Below are positions 33,101-41,599 of a DNA stretch of 47,823 bases, in pieces. The DNA comes from Plakobranchus ocellatus. Its lineage: Eukaryota; Mollusca; Gastropoda; Plakobranchidae. Every line of letters starts with the position of its first letter. Positions within the stretch are counted from its first letter, which is position 1. Below the pieces are notes generated by a model. It was given only the letters and a program-made list of their open reading frames with translations, made no database searches and was not told where the DNA came from. The stretch covers positions 1,587,489-1,635,311 of the forward strand of contig BLXT01000975.1 of NCBI GenBank assembly GCA_019648995.1. The letters are read 5' to 3'. The translations under genes and the position numbers were made by a program.

Positions 33101-35510
33101 AAGGTAAAATGAAAATAAATGAGTTTTGTTTTTCATTTCAATGAGAATACAAGTAATAAAATTTGGACACTGAAAATAATGAGGAAGAGATATTTTGACT
33201 AAAGATAAAGTTGCTTTAAATCATAATTTCCGTATGGTAATAGCAGAAGTTTAGAAAAATTGTCCTGGGGTTTAAACTCACAACTGTAAGTTTTGATAAC
33301 ATAAAGTATTTACATATTACAAGTTTAGTCTAGGTTGATCTTACGGTTTCCGCCTTATGCCTAACCGTATCTTTATTGTGAGCAGGTCCACATTTAAAAA
33401 GCTTAAGGCTTATTAATGTCAATTATCAATTTATCTCTTTTGTTAATTTATGAGATTTACCTACACATTTACTCAAATTGTTTCAATGTGATATTATAAT
33501 TAGGGACATGATATGATATAAATGAAAATATAATAAGATAAACCTATCGATTTGCCACCCAATTGTGCTGCGTTATCTTCTTATATTTCGGCCCTACAGT
33601 GAGGTTGTCCAGTAGCTTGTGCTCCGTCGTCTCGTTGTTAGTGTAGTTATTGAGATTCGTGCCAGCTGTTACCCACTCCAGTCGCTAGTCATCATTCTCG
33701 GCTTCAAGTATAGTTGATTCCCGGTTCACGCCAGTTTTGGTGTGGCCAGTCACCCACCGATGTTGAAGTCCTCACTCCGTGCGTATGTCAGTAAGGTGCC
33801 GTAACACCCTATAGGACTCGAACCACTCTCGCAGCTCCTGATTTCTCGCTCCCGTGTGTTGTAGGCACTCGCAATATTCCAGCGGTGGTTACCTCTCTAA
33901 AACGCCTTCGCAGCTTTTGGATTTATGGGAAGGGCTTTGCTTTATTGGTTCTGTTTCAACAGACGAGGATAAGTCAACTGGACTATTTACACCTTCTACA
34001 ACAGAGTACTATATTAGATGCGCCATAAGCAACGTAATACAAAACTGTTGTAGTGGCAAACAATAAAATGCAATAGTTTTATAATTTCATGTCCAGAATG
34101 TAACTTTTCCGACGGTTCAAAAGGAGGTCCCCTCTATGGCACAGGTTAATAGTGCTATGATTTGACGGGTGTCCCCTCCATGTTACGAACAAGGTGGCAA
34201 TCTTGACATAACAACACAAAACTTCTCGAAAAGGAATTAAGTTACAAAACATAAAATCTTGATACAAGTAATGACATATTATATTTTTTATTCCTGTGGT
34301 GGTGCAGAGTTCACCAGGAACATGATATAAACGTTGCAATGTCAGTAGCAAAAATAGACTAGTCTGATCCAATTTGTAAATGCAGTCTAGGCATACACAT
34401 CACAGTTAATAGATTACTTAGTTTGTAATAAAGTTAAAGTTTTAAAATACTGATCTGCCCTAGCCAATGGAGAATTAATCGCTTTCGAGCTCCATCTCGT
34501 TAAGCGTTCGGCTCTCAACGTTTTTCTCTTTTAACCACTATGCCTCTGTAAACTATGCTCTTTTCTTAACTTATAGCTTTCTTAAGACCTAGTCTCAGGT
34601 GACTAACTTTCCTTGGCACTTAATTGTTTTTTTAACAAGATAAATACATGAGCTCCATTCGTGGTAGAGTGCTATTCAATTTAAATCTTATGATTCAGTA
34701 TTTCTCTGAGGCTTAACTTGACTCGCAATAGTGATTGTGACAATACCTAAAACAAAAATGTTTGGATTAGCAAATTATTTTTTTTCTTTAAAAGTTATCC
34801 TGGCTAAAGTGTAATACTTTAAATCACAATGATCTAGAATTTTGGTGCTGATTTGGAAGATTTCTATCACATATAAGCTCAAGAGATATGTTCTAGTGTG
34901 AATTTAGCTTTGACTTTGTTTTGTCATTCTTATGTGGATAATGTTGCTTAAGGAAAAATGATTTTGAAAAGTAACATTGTTGAACCAATTTTTTTCTCAT
35001 TTTCAGAGAATAAGTCAAAAATTGCAAGATGCGCAAGAAACGCTGAAAAGAGAAAAGGATGAATATCGAGCAAGATTGAACTCCAAATTTGCTCCTCAAG
35101 TTGAAGGCCAAAGCATTGTGGCTGGTCCTGCACTTGGCTCTTTGCCTAAAAAACAAGATAAATCAAAACAAATTTTGGATAGGGCACCTAAAGATCCAAA
35201 CAGAGAACAAATATTGAGTTTGGAAATGGACAGATCAAAGGATCATGAACAGCCTTCATCAAAATTTCCTGAAAAACTGGTGCAAGTGTCTGGATCAAAA
35301 TCTGTTGAAGCTGATAATCCAAGGACTACCAAATTAAATCTTAGGCTTTTGCAAAGTATTTACTCATATCGTTCAGCTCCTTTCTCTCCATATGAGAGAG
35401 AAGCTCTAATGCTTGGAATTCCTGATGAAAATGTTGAACATAGACATTTGAACCAACTGCTTCTGCGAGGAGAGAATGTGGTATCTGTTTCTATTATTGA
35501 GGAATTTTAA
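16246..35510 (+). CDS. LSM11: LSM11, U7 snRNP Sm-like protein, five coding exons, 484 residues
   Basis: Exons: 16246-16884, 21248-21365, 23024-23157, 23962-24021 and 35007-35510; all GT-AG and in phase. LSm11 replaces a spliceosomal Sm protein in the U7 snRNP ring, which cleaves the 3' ends of replication-dependent histone mRNAs in the nucleus. Residues 78-91 (LDLCSPKFNPSLAL) and SSYEEAV (109-115) match the N-terminal region of vertebrate LSM11 (FDPLLAL ... EYESF), which binds FLASH. NIFTRM precedes the Sm fold as in vertebrates. Sm1 is GYIVAFDKYFNM (286-297) plus AMIDVDEIYRRP (298-309). Sm2 is LNQLLLRGENVVSVSI near the end, RGEN at 471-474. The long linker between Sm1 and Sm2 is a family trait and is encoded by exon 5. 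At 484 residues it is longer than human LSM11 (about 360), mainly in the charged N-terminal part. Start is the first ATG; a second in-frame ATG at codon 8 (AAGATGG) has a stronger context. AATAAA lies at 35670-35675. Confidence 0.93.
17266..17363 (+). repeat. (CT)n microsatellite
   Basis: Near-pure CT dinucleotide repeat in LSM11 intron 1. Open frames through it are low-complexity (Ser-Leu)n and not genes. Confidence 0.98.
18096..18178 (+). repeat. (CT)n then (CA)n compound microsatellite
   Basis: CT repeat to about 18166 changing to CACACACA, in LSM11 intron 1. The (Arg-Glu)n open frame on the other strand is an artefact of the repeat. Confidence 0.97.
18739..19200 (+). repeat. pyrimidine-rich low-complexity tract
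   Basis: About 460 bases dominated by C and T with CTCTCT, TTTCTC and CCTTCC runs, in LSM11 intron 1. Such purine/pyrimidine asymmetry can adopt triplex DNA. A G run follows at 19272-19285. No gene is seen in it. Confidence 0.8.
21248..21365 (+). CDS. LSM11: LSM11 exon 2
   Basis: 39 codons plus one base, acceptor TACTCCTCAG and donor GTAGAC. It encodes a polar stretch RHEDQSNKNQSEEDK and then KNIFTRMET, the conserved segment just before the Sm domain (NVLTRM in vertebrates). Confidence 0.85.
21670..21770 (+). repeat. two-copy 51-bp tandem repeat
   Basis: ACTTGAAATT starts a unit at 21670 and again at 21721; both contain ACCTGTAGGGTT and GGTGTAACCTATTTTCA. It lies in LSM11 intron 2. Confidence 0.9.
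23024..23157 (+). CDS. LSM11: LSM11 exon 3 (Sm1 motif, first part)
   Basis: TA completes a Val codon, then 44 codons: SGPLSLLNRCV through RGYIVAFDKYFNM. Acceptor TTCTTCTTTCAG, donor GTTTGT. The match to vertebrate LSM11 (GxLxxLxRC ... VAFDKFWNM) is direct. Confidence 0.93.
23962..24021 (+). CDS. LSM11: LSM11 exon 4 (Sm1 motif, second part)
   Basis: 20 codons, AMIDVDEIYRRPAELGKVKA, phase 0 at both ends, acceptor CTCAATGCAG, donor GTAAGTGCC. Vertebrate LSM11 reads ALTDVDETYRKP at this place. Confidence 0.92.
24034..24230 (+). repeat. dispersed SINE-like repeat, copy 2, next to the exon 4 donor
   Basis: Homologous to 15561-15779 in the same orientation. It begins 12 bases after the GTAAGT donor of LSM11 exon 4, so it inserted almost at the splice site without destroying it. 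Confidence 0.75.
24380..25240 (-). mobile_element. LINE fragment: AP-type endonuclease and endonuclease-RT linker
   Basis: The - strand carries LNHFTISNVWYQNHPMQQWKW (about 25130-25024, slightly shifted in frame around it), then GNCDSDHIPVICKFQMKLKN at about 24955-24880. SDHxPV is the catalytic His-containing motif of LINE AP-endonucleases. Below it, WMNWEILDLMKESQKAKN and YKDLNKNI resemble the linker to the reverse transcriptase. Stops and shifts show it is inactive. It lies antisense in LSM11 intron 4. Confidence 0.78.
26689..26693. other. target-site duplication ATACC, left copy
   Basis: ATACC directly precedes the left LTR (TGTCAC...). The same five bases directly follow the right LTR at 34743-34747, as expected for Ty3/gypsy integration. 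Confidence 0.9.
26694..27291 (-). repeat. 3' LTR of the Gmr1-like element
   Basis: 598 bases starting TGTCACG and ending GTGACA on the + strand (short inverted termini). It matches 34181-34742 in the same orientation; shared landmarks include GGTGGCAATCTTGACATAA, GTGGTGCAGAGTTCACCAGG and CCCTAGCCAATGGAGA. The two LTRs have diverged visibly, so the insertion is old. The purine-rich AAAAGGGCCGAGGATG on the - strand just before it is a possible polypurine tract. Confidence 0.88.
27640..27890 (-). pseudogene. RNase H / RT-connection remnant of the Gmr1-like element
   Basis: The - strand frame contains NYAMIEKEALTTVFAHKTFL and KYLL, the classic start of the Ty3/gypsy RNase H region, and further on FSLHQFKFTIQCYKK, the usual end of the RT-RNase H connection. 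Between them the expected TDH segment is altered. Only part of RNase H remains. Confidence 0.82.
28110..28470 (-). pseudogene. reverse-transcriptase remnant of the Gmr1-like element
   Basis: The - strand begins YDIEHQIWLTKHKPSH, the usual approach to RT, then jumps after ~30 bases to a segment like the hinge (TSWEEYLEQ). It continues with FLGHIVSGG, a stop, and IKPDNAKTQKIVDIRTPATK and LGLLNCYRRFVPNFSEIAHP. The catalytic core with YxDD is missing, apparently deleted near 28425. The remainder is the RT thumb region. Confidence 0.85.
28661..28815 (-). pseudogene. integrase C-terminal remnant, upstream of RT
   Basis: The - strand reads DPYRSQAVVSNNNYICKIGN and KLRTYHAKLVEEIY, matching the end of Gmr1-like and related integrases (GPY ... 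YxVKIGxKxRTYHxNxLKxY). Its position before the RT remnant fixes the unusual pol order. Homology ends where the hAT-like insertion starts. Confidence 0.78.
28818..29970 (+). mobile_element. hAT-like DNA transposon fragment inserted in the integrase
   Basis: It starts CAGGGGTGGGAGACC, like the terminal repeats of many hAT elements. A decayed + strand frame begins at ATG 29050 (MKMEFVANDEEVAASN) and continues at 29199 with GTAWCTLCSQKLVYWSNGKK and VEALKHTSTLP. This resembles the N-terminal zinc-finger region of hAT-type transposases (CxxC present). Two stops break it, no transposase core follows, and I did not find the other terminal repeat, so the right border is approximate. Confidence 0.55.
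29356..29900 (+). repeat. tandem array, ~167-bp unit, three copies and a part
   Basis: Units start near 29356, 29518, 29685 and 29852 with TTTTTAATTGG. Each contains GAGATTCTTGTC or a variant, GTAGATAA, GATCAACAG and CAAAGTGACA. Units are diverged by substitutions and small indels. The array lies inside the hAT-like fragment. Confidence 0.82.
30021..30270 (-). pseudogene. integrase N-terminal-side remnant of the Gmr1-like element
   Basis: The - strand frame has NGVKKLAKKGDRYFFKK and VSLYRRALNKSDDPQVVVPT. This resembles the segment before the integrase HHCC zinc finger (xxLRxLAxxG ... GLLYR ... QLVVPxxxR). The HHCC and catalytic DDE regions are not seen, and the hAT-like insertion follows. 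Confidence 0.65.
30412..30759 (-). pseudogene. retroelement aspartic protease remnant
   Basis: The - strand encodes LFRDTGCSAVGIDKRLL with the catalytic DTG at 30672-30664, then CRLFDGPVAKLQTAKAHIKT, PFFTGRVIVFAI and IILGNIQEV. This is the layout of gypsy-type retropepsins (DTG, hydrophobic strands, and a hydrophobic-hydrophobic-G near the end). The frame is open over 115 codons, the best-preserved part of the element. Confidence 0.8.
31200..32011 (-). pseudogene. gag remnant of the Gmr1-like element
   Basis: An ATG at 32011-32009 opens MASTSELIRMGQELNLKDQS, followed by a purine-rich, Lys/Glu/Arg-rich coiled-coil stretch. A second piece (31754-31545) has KLSKLLPFIEEKESADNFL and CHFEMR, like the start of the gypsy capsid domain (PxFxEKxDxDxxLxxFE). 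Frameshifts separate the parts, and the lower boundary is approximate. Confidence 0.7.
32012..34162 (-). other. untranslated leader region of the Gmr1-like element
   Basis: Between primer-binding site and gag start lie ~2.1 kb without a convincing frame. The part 33560-33980 is markedly more GC-rich than the rest and stands out from the intron. It may be leader sequence or a further insertion; I cannot tell. Confidence 0.45.
34163..34180 (-). promoter_or_regulatory. primer-binding site of the Gmr1-like element
   Basis: Directly after the 5' LTR the - strand reads TGGAGGGGACACCCGTCA. A PBS begins with TGG, complementary to the CCA end of a tRNA. I cannot name the tRNA. Confidence 0.65.
34181..34742 (-). 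repeat. 5' LTR of the Gmr1-like element
   Basis: 562 bases, TGTTACG at one end and GTGACA at the other (+ strand), homologous over its length to 26694-27291. The open frames on its - strand that share LYHVPGELCTT with the other LTR reflect LTR identity, not a protein. Confidence 0.88.
34743..34747. other. target-site duplication ATACC, right copy
   Basis: Identical to the five bases before the left LTR at 26689-26693. Confidence 0.9.
35007..35510 (+). CDS. LSM11: LSM11 exon 5 (linker and Sm2 motif)
   Basis: Acceptor CTCATTTTCAG, then 167 codons and TAA. It encodes a helical, charged segment (RISQKLQDAQETLKREKDEY), a polar linker and HLNQLLLRGENVVSVSIIEEF. The end corresponds to HINQIFIRGENVLLVHL of vertebrate LSM11, the Sm2 motif. 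Confidence 0.93.
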   Translation, partial: RISQKLQDAQETLKREKDEYRARLNSKFAPQVEGQSIVAGPALGSLPKKQDKSKQILDRAPKDPNREQILSLEMDRSKDHEQPSSKFPEKLVQVSGSKSVEADNPRTTKLNLRLLQSIYSYRSAPFSPYEREALMLGIPDENVEHRHLNQLLLRGENVVSVSIIEEF

Positions 35511-36056
35511 TTCGCTGTAGATCTGATGTTAAGTGCCATTTTCCCTATAATATATTAACTAAGGTTAAGGTGAACAAAATCACTATTGTTGATTTCGAGG
35601 TTTTGCCACAGACAATTGAGGCTCCATATGCTTCCTACATCTTAAGCTTTTCTATACAGAGGGTTTAGAAATAAAGCACTTGAGATTGGTCTGAAAGAGT
35701 AGGATATCACTTTAACACTTTCGAGAACATTGAATCTTTCTTTCTGTACACAGAGTCAAAGTATCTCCATCCAGTCTTTACCAATGCCAAGCTCATTAAA
35801 TCCATTTTCAACTTGCAAATATGTTGGACAGGTCTTGAGAGAAATGTGTGCTATGATATTTGTTATCAATGACTGAAGTCCAACACGCTATTCATAATTA
35901 GATATATTGTAAATGAAACTGGAAAGCTTCATACTCTGTGATGAGGTCATGTATACTCCACACATTGTTGTTATAGGCTGCCAATTAACACACACTGAGA
36001 ATGATAGGATAACAGGGATATGGACTGTCAGAGTTAGTTATTCCTTTCTTTTTTTT

Positions 36057-36086
36057 NNNNNNNNNNNNNNNNNNNNNNNNNNNNNN
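36057..36086. other. assembly gap (N run)
   Basis: 30 N bases after a T run (CTTTCTTTTTTTT), about 550 bases downstream of the LSM11 stop. Confidence 0.95.
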
Positions 36087-38674
36087 TTAAAATAATAAAT
36101 AAGAATTACAAGCCAATATCAAGGAGGAACTAGAATTAAGTTTAACTTTATAAAGTGAGAAGGTGTCAGATTTAACAAAAAATGGAGCATAACTCGTCTT
36201 ACAATTAAGCATTTTAGCTGTATAAAATAATCTCAAGAAGAAAATGTGAGCTTTGGAAATCTGTTTAAATTCCCTGACTTCAGCGCCTGCTATTATAAGG
36301 GCTTTAAAGAGTTTATGCCAAGATATTGACATTTAAATATATTTTGAAAAAGCTTTAATTAGAAGAAGAAAAATTTAACTTTAAGTATCTTTTTCGTGTA
36401 ACTTATTTGCAGTTTCTGGACCCGTTTTCAAGATACATGCTCCAGAGCTGCCAACCATTATAAGATAATGAAAAATTACAAGAAAACGTAATTAATTACA
36501 TTTCTCAAACCAAAATCAGGCATTATGTTTTTGAGGTCAAAATTACAATTTTTTTTCTCACTTTGCGTAAGATGAATTTAGATTTCATTTCAATTTCGTC
36601 TGCACTGAGCTTTTACTTTTGTTTCTTTATAGTTTGGTTTTTGTACCGGAAGTGGAAGTGGTTCATTTTTTTTTCAATACGCTTCATGTCGATACAATTC
36701 AATATTGATACACATAATGTAAATAAAAAGTTACAGTTATTTTACATCTACTTTTGACATTGTAGTTTTGAAGAATCGCCCGATCACTGTATTCAGTTCT
36801 TACTTTTTTTTCTCCTAGCTCTCTCCTGCTTGGCACTTGAAATTTATCATTTTTAATAATACACTTTACTTATTATGATGTCAGTAGTACTAATACTGGC
36901 ACTTGCAATAATAACATTGCGTATGCAATTCAAATAGGCCTAGTGGTTTTAAAAGCAGTAATATCTTTATAATGTTTTCACTGAGACAATGGGCTGGAAC
37001 TTTTGCTCTGTTTCTCACAAGCCTAAAAATGGCAACGGTGTCTTCAAGTTTTATGGAATTCTTCAGATTGACACCTCTGACAATCTATATGTCCATAATT
37101 TTGAAGACTCTAATCCAGAATTGGATCTATTTTGCCCAAATTTGTTTACTTGTATATTGAATTGAGAAGAGTCTACACTAGAGCTCAACCTAGATCTACT
37201 TATAGTACACCTTACTTGAACAGATCTAAATAAATATTGATATAATTGTAATACTATATCAGTTGCTCTAGCAGAAATGTATTAGCCACAAATCTCAATT
37301 ATCACGAATTCTAATAGAATTTCGGTGGAATCTCTCGTTTTGCAATAAGGCCTATATGTGTTCCATTGTGCCTTTTGTAAAATCTTATATTTGATTAAAA
37401 ATGTATGCTTACGGCAGGGCAGAATTTTATTTCCCAGTAGAACCTATAATTCATCAAAAACTGTCCTCATCCCCCTCTTCACAAGTCACGATATCAATAC
37501 AGGAAAAAATATAATACATTTATTTAGGTGATTTTTACCCTTACATTTTATTTGTCAAATTAAAGAGAAGTCCTTTTCAACAATTCCTTACGTAATTTAT
37601 GCACTTTGGATTTGTCTTCAATTCGATAGGCCACTAAGCTAGACTACAATTAGATCAAATTACTTTATAAATTTATAAAACATATATAAGAAGAGGGGAA
37701 AATAAAAGACTTAAGAAAAAGCAGGAATATTAGTAAGAGCTTCTCTTTTATTCTACAATATGCGCCTTTGTACAGACCTACTTCAACAATTAAAAAAAAA
37801 AAAAACGTGCGATCTTTGACTTTGAAGAAAGTGTTGCTTAATCATAATTTAAATTATTAGCATTCTCCATTGCTTCAAAACGTCTTTTTTAATTCGCTTG
37901 ATCTTACAAACACCTTTGGGTAAACTAGGATGCAGAATACTGAAATTATAATAAAATAATAATGTTGATTAATTAACAATATACACACAATATAGAGGCT
38001 CTTTTTATAAGTATATTAAGTACATAAAGCTTTCCAAAGCTGTAAGAAAAACTTAGAATGTCACAGTTGTCAATTTAAATCCTTTTCATTTTTCAGGCGT
38101 TTGACTGCTGCCCTTTTTTCTTGACTCTTGTTCATTCATTAAGCCTAGGTCTAGGCCTACATTTCGAAGAAATTTCCAAAAAAGAAAAAAATAAAATGCA
38201 ATAAAAATAAAAGAAAATAAAGAACAAAAGTATAAGAAAAGTCAATCATCTTGCTGCAATTCTAAAATTAGATCGAGAGCTAGATTTAATTAGCCTGCTA
38301 GATAAAGTTCTACTCGTCAGTTCCTTGATCTGTAGGCCTAGATCTAGATCAAGAAAAAATTATGAATACATTGATAAAGTGGATGCAAAACAAGTCTAAA
38401 CAGAATAAACAAACAATATAGTAATTATTTCATGATGTTTTGATACATTTTTGACCAAAGAAAGGTTCAAACTTATTATTTTCATTCGACAAACTGCATA
38501 GTTTCCATAGGTCTACTGGTTACGCAAGCACTGTTTTGCCGAATGGAACACAGCAGGGTGGTCTTGAACTTGATAGGTGGTAATGGTCTTTACAAATAGT
38601 GAATAAAGATTCCAGAATTTGTTTCTCATTGTTGTTTTTAATTTTCATCATTTCTTTTCTAAAATTTCTTTGGC

Positions 38675-38702
<28 letters not shown>
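38675..38702. repeat. (TA)n microsatellite
   Basis: Fourteen TA units in intergenic DNA. Confidence 0.97.
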
Positions 38703-38707
<5 letters not shown>

Positions 38708-39567
38708 AGAGAAATTTCAACTAAGTATTAAAATGGCAGTTTTGATTCTTGTTTTGTTTTGCTTCTAGAGATTACAACTTTGGTTTTTCTAGGTTAGCAG
38801 CTCAGATGCTCTACATTTAACCCTTAGTACACTATTTTGGCTGAACACAGTGCAATGTCAAGTATTGAACCAGCACGATGTATAAAGTGTTTGCTCCTTT
38901 TTTTTAACAGTCATAAACTAGGCCTTTGCATGTACATGTACATGTATTTAGCACAGGGAAGGCGCATAATGATAATGTGGATCCAAAAAGCAACAAACAA
39001 AGGAGATTATCTTAGACTTAGTTTCAGACAATTGGACATGAAGTGGAAAGGATGCTTTTGTCTAGAATCAACCGTCTGACTATTACTGCAACAAAGCAAT
39101 CTTTCTTTGCCATGCAATGATATAATGATAGGTGCACACAATCTGACAATGGAGACTTGAGGCAGTATGCAAGAGTAAGAGAGATGAGTTATGGTAAAGA
39201 GTACCATAGAAATCAACGAGATGTACCCAAAACTTAAGTAACTTAGTTTTTATTACTCATTACATTTTTTAATCTGAGACTAAAACAAAGTAATATATAT
39301 CTTTGTATTAGCACATATTATTCTGTGTGGTCCTTTAATGCTAGCCATCAAATTACATGTGCATGTACCTTTCTTTAACTTTTGCTTTATACCCTTATCA
39401 TATTTAAAATTTTGGATAAATCATAGTGATATTTTTTTCCTTTCAAACTGATCAAAGTGCACTATGTACTAAGCATTCTGTATAAGTGAAATCCTCTGAG
39501 ATTTGTATGTGTTGGATTTGAATCAGAGCCTGCTGCGTATGCCTAGTAGAGGGTGGATTGTATGCAC

Positions 39568-39724
39568 AAAATCGAACCATCTCTTGTTTCATAGAAAGCA
39601 ATTTGAAATCCACTCACTTTTTGTTTCGATACTGCCATAGTGTAAAAGCTGGATCTGGCAGTGAGGCAGTATCAAAATACAAATTCTCAATTGCCTTCTA
39701 TGAAAAAAGAGATGGTTTGATTTT
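39568..39724. repeat. fold-back element, ~60-70-bp imperfect arms
   Basis: The left arm (39568-39637) holds AACCATCTCTTGTTTCATAG and CGATACTGCC. The right arm (39665-39724) holds GGCAGTATC, CTATGAAAAAAGAGATGGTT and the rest of the complement. About 27 bases separate them. A transcript would form a long hairpin. It could be a MITE-type transposon relic or, less likely, a small-RNA precursor. Confidence 0.85.
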
Positions 39725-40189
39725 CAGGTGCTTGATTTAAAACATGACTGAATTTTTAAATTTAATATGAATGAAGAAAAATGGGGCTAACTATTGTGTT
39801 TTTACTACATAGATACATTTAATGAAGCATGTTTGGAAAATGCATGCAAAACTGTCAGAAATGTTTGTTTTCACTGTTTTCAAAAACAGTAGAGAACTAC
39901 AGTCAGGACAGTCCTTTCCTTCAATTATTTTACTAAAAATAAAAAAAAAAAGTCAAAGCATTACTTCAGCATGAAGGATGTAAACTTGCTCTATGTAGGC
40001 CTACAAAGTGGGTTTTTAAAAAAAGTAAGTTTCATCATTTTTAGTTCTATTCATGTTTCAACCATGGCCTTCATTTGAGCATATAGAAATTTGTTGATGA
40101 AAGAGCCTATAAATCAGTAAAGATAGTTAGCCTATAGTCGTTCATAATGTGGTATAAAAATGGGAATTTTTTTTTCTTGAAAAAAGAGG

Positions 40190-40191
<2 letters not shown>

Positions 40192-40231
<40 letters not shown>
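40192..40231 (+). repeat. (CT)n microsatellite
   Basis: Twenty TC units next to an AT-rich flank. Confidence 0.98.
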
Positions 40232-40232
<1 letters not shown>

Positions 40233-40429
40233 AAAATATATTTTTAACAATGTTTCACTGTGCAGGAGAGTGTGGGATCTTGTGTAGATTCATGGCAACA
40301 TGTCTAAAAATCTGCTGTGTTGCTTTATTTTTAACACAAAAGTCTCTTTTTTTACATTTATTGTTGTTTTTAATATTTTGTTGTTGTTGTAATTAATCAT
40401 TGATTGAAACTTAATTCAGCTACAACATA

Positions 40430-40855
40430 ATAATGAAGATCAAGCCACAAAACACCACAGAAACGAGACTTGAAGAGGCAAAGACATACAGTATCAGGTG
40501 GACAAAGCAACATCCAGCCTTCAGTTCACATGACTAAAACCACACTTTGAACAGAAAGGAGCAAAAATTTTTTAGAACAGGGCATAACAGGCTCCTAAAA
40601 GTTAGTAAAAACTAAAACTCATGTACACGAAGCTCAAGATTGGGGAGAGACATCCACCTGCCATCGTGGGCAAAGGCCCCAATCAGCTGAGCACATCTTA
40701 CACTAGACAAGCCCAAACTTAGCCACCATCATGCACTCTGGCTGGAGCCTACAATCCTCACAGAAAAACTGCTTGGCACTACAAGAGACCTAACCTAGAC
40801 AGCTGAGTTTGCTACGGCGACTGGACTGCAAATGTGACGCGCCAATGTAGCAAGA
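40430..40855 (+). mobile_element. LINE 3' remnant (RNase H-like C-terminal end)
   Basis: With frameshifts the + strand gives FRTGHNRLL (about 40576), then CHRGQRPQSAEHIL and HALWLEPTILTEKLLGTTRD and TAEFATATGLQM. These follow the C-terminal pattern of many animal LINEs (LRTGHxRL ... CxCGxxxQTAEHIL ... W ... KLxGxxxDLxxTAxFxxxTGL). Stops interrupt it. No 5' part of the element is seen. Confidence 0.65.
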
Positions 40856-40881
40856 TCGATAGAGATTTGATGTACCATGTG

Positions 40882-41071
40882 TTGTCAAAATTAGTAAGTA
40901 CGTACATTATATTCTGCCTTTGTGATTTTGCAGTTCACCTGTTTAGTCATCAATATAATTTATAATAATACAAGTGGACAGATCTGAGTGATAGCCCTGT
41001 CTTGTCAAAATTAGTTTGAATGGACATTATTTTCTTTGTGATTTTGCAGTTCACCTGTTTGGCCATCAATA
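40882..41071 (+). repeat. two-copy direct repeat of ~75 bp
   Basis: Units at 40882-40956 and 41002-41071 share TTGTCAAAATTAGT and TTTGTGATTTTGCAGTTCACC, then CTGTTTxGxCATCAATAT. They directly follow the LINE remnant and may be its 3' tail. Confidence 0.85.
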
Positions 41072-41599
41072 TTAATCAAGCATATTATATATCGTCGTTA
41101 TTACTAAAAGGGTGTAAAACCACTTTGGCACGGCGCAGTAAAAAAAAACCAAAAAACCCACAGAAGAATGCACGCTACTAACGGAAAGACCATTCTGCCT
41201 CATAGTCGTTAATATTTTAATAATAATGTTCCATTTTCTGACAATCACAGTTACTGTCAAGATTTATTCTTAACTGTGTGGCTAAACAAAAACGAAGGAG
41301 ACAATCCACAATGACTTTTTAAATTAGTTTCTCGAATTTTAAATTGAGTTGGATTTAATTTTGAATTATGGAAAACAACCTACAAGAAGCCATTGTTAAT
41401 TACAGATTCTCTAATAAATTTGCTTCATGAGAAAAAAACCACCAAAACAAAACACAGGGAGGAAAAAAGAAAGAAAGAAAAAAAAACAAAACCTGTATCG
41501 AGAAGTCGGAAGTCCGAGCAAACAAAAAAGGTGATTTGAGACTGAGACTAGTGAGAGGAAGTTGGGCGAGAGTATAGATCATTTTCCAGTCTTACCACT

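Larger units (their letters stand above)
26694..34742 (-). mobile_element. degenerate Ty3/gypsy LTR retrotransposon, Gmr1-like pol order
   Basis: An 8,049-bp element lies antisense in LSM11 intron 4. It has LTRs at 26694-27291 and 34181-34742, a primer-binding site at 34180 downward and a perfect 5-bp target duplication. Reading on the - strand: gag from ATG at 32011; aspartic protease with RDTGC at about 30675-30661; a segment like the start of integrase (30266-30030); a foreign insertion (28818 to about 29970); an integrase C-terminal domain (NYICKIGNKLRTYHAKLVEE, about 28765-28700); reverse-transcriptase remnants (28470-28110); and the RNase H connection (27880-27650). Integrase therefore precedes reverse transcriptase, and only ~360 bases separate RNase H from the 3' LTR. 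This order is known in Gmr1-type Ty3/gypsy elements. Stops, frameshifts and a missing RT catalytic core show that the copy is dead. Family assignment is my inference. Confidence 0.85.
35511..39567. other. LSM11 3' region and intergenic DNA without a visible gene
   Basis: AT-rich. It includes the LSM11 polyadenylation signal candidate (35670-35675), a (TA)n run and the phrase TAGGCCTAGATCTAGATC (38333-38350). I see no protein-like frame or RNA gene. Confidence 0.5.
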
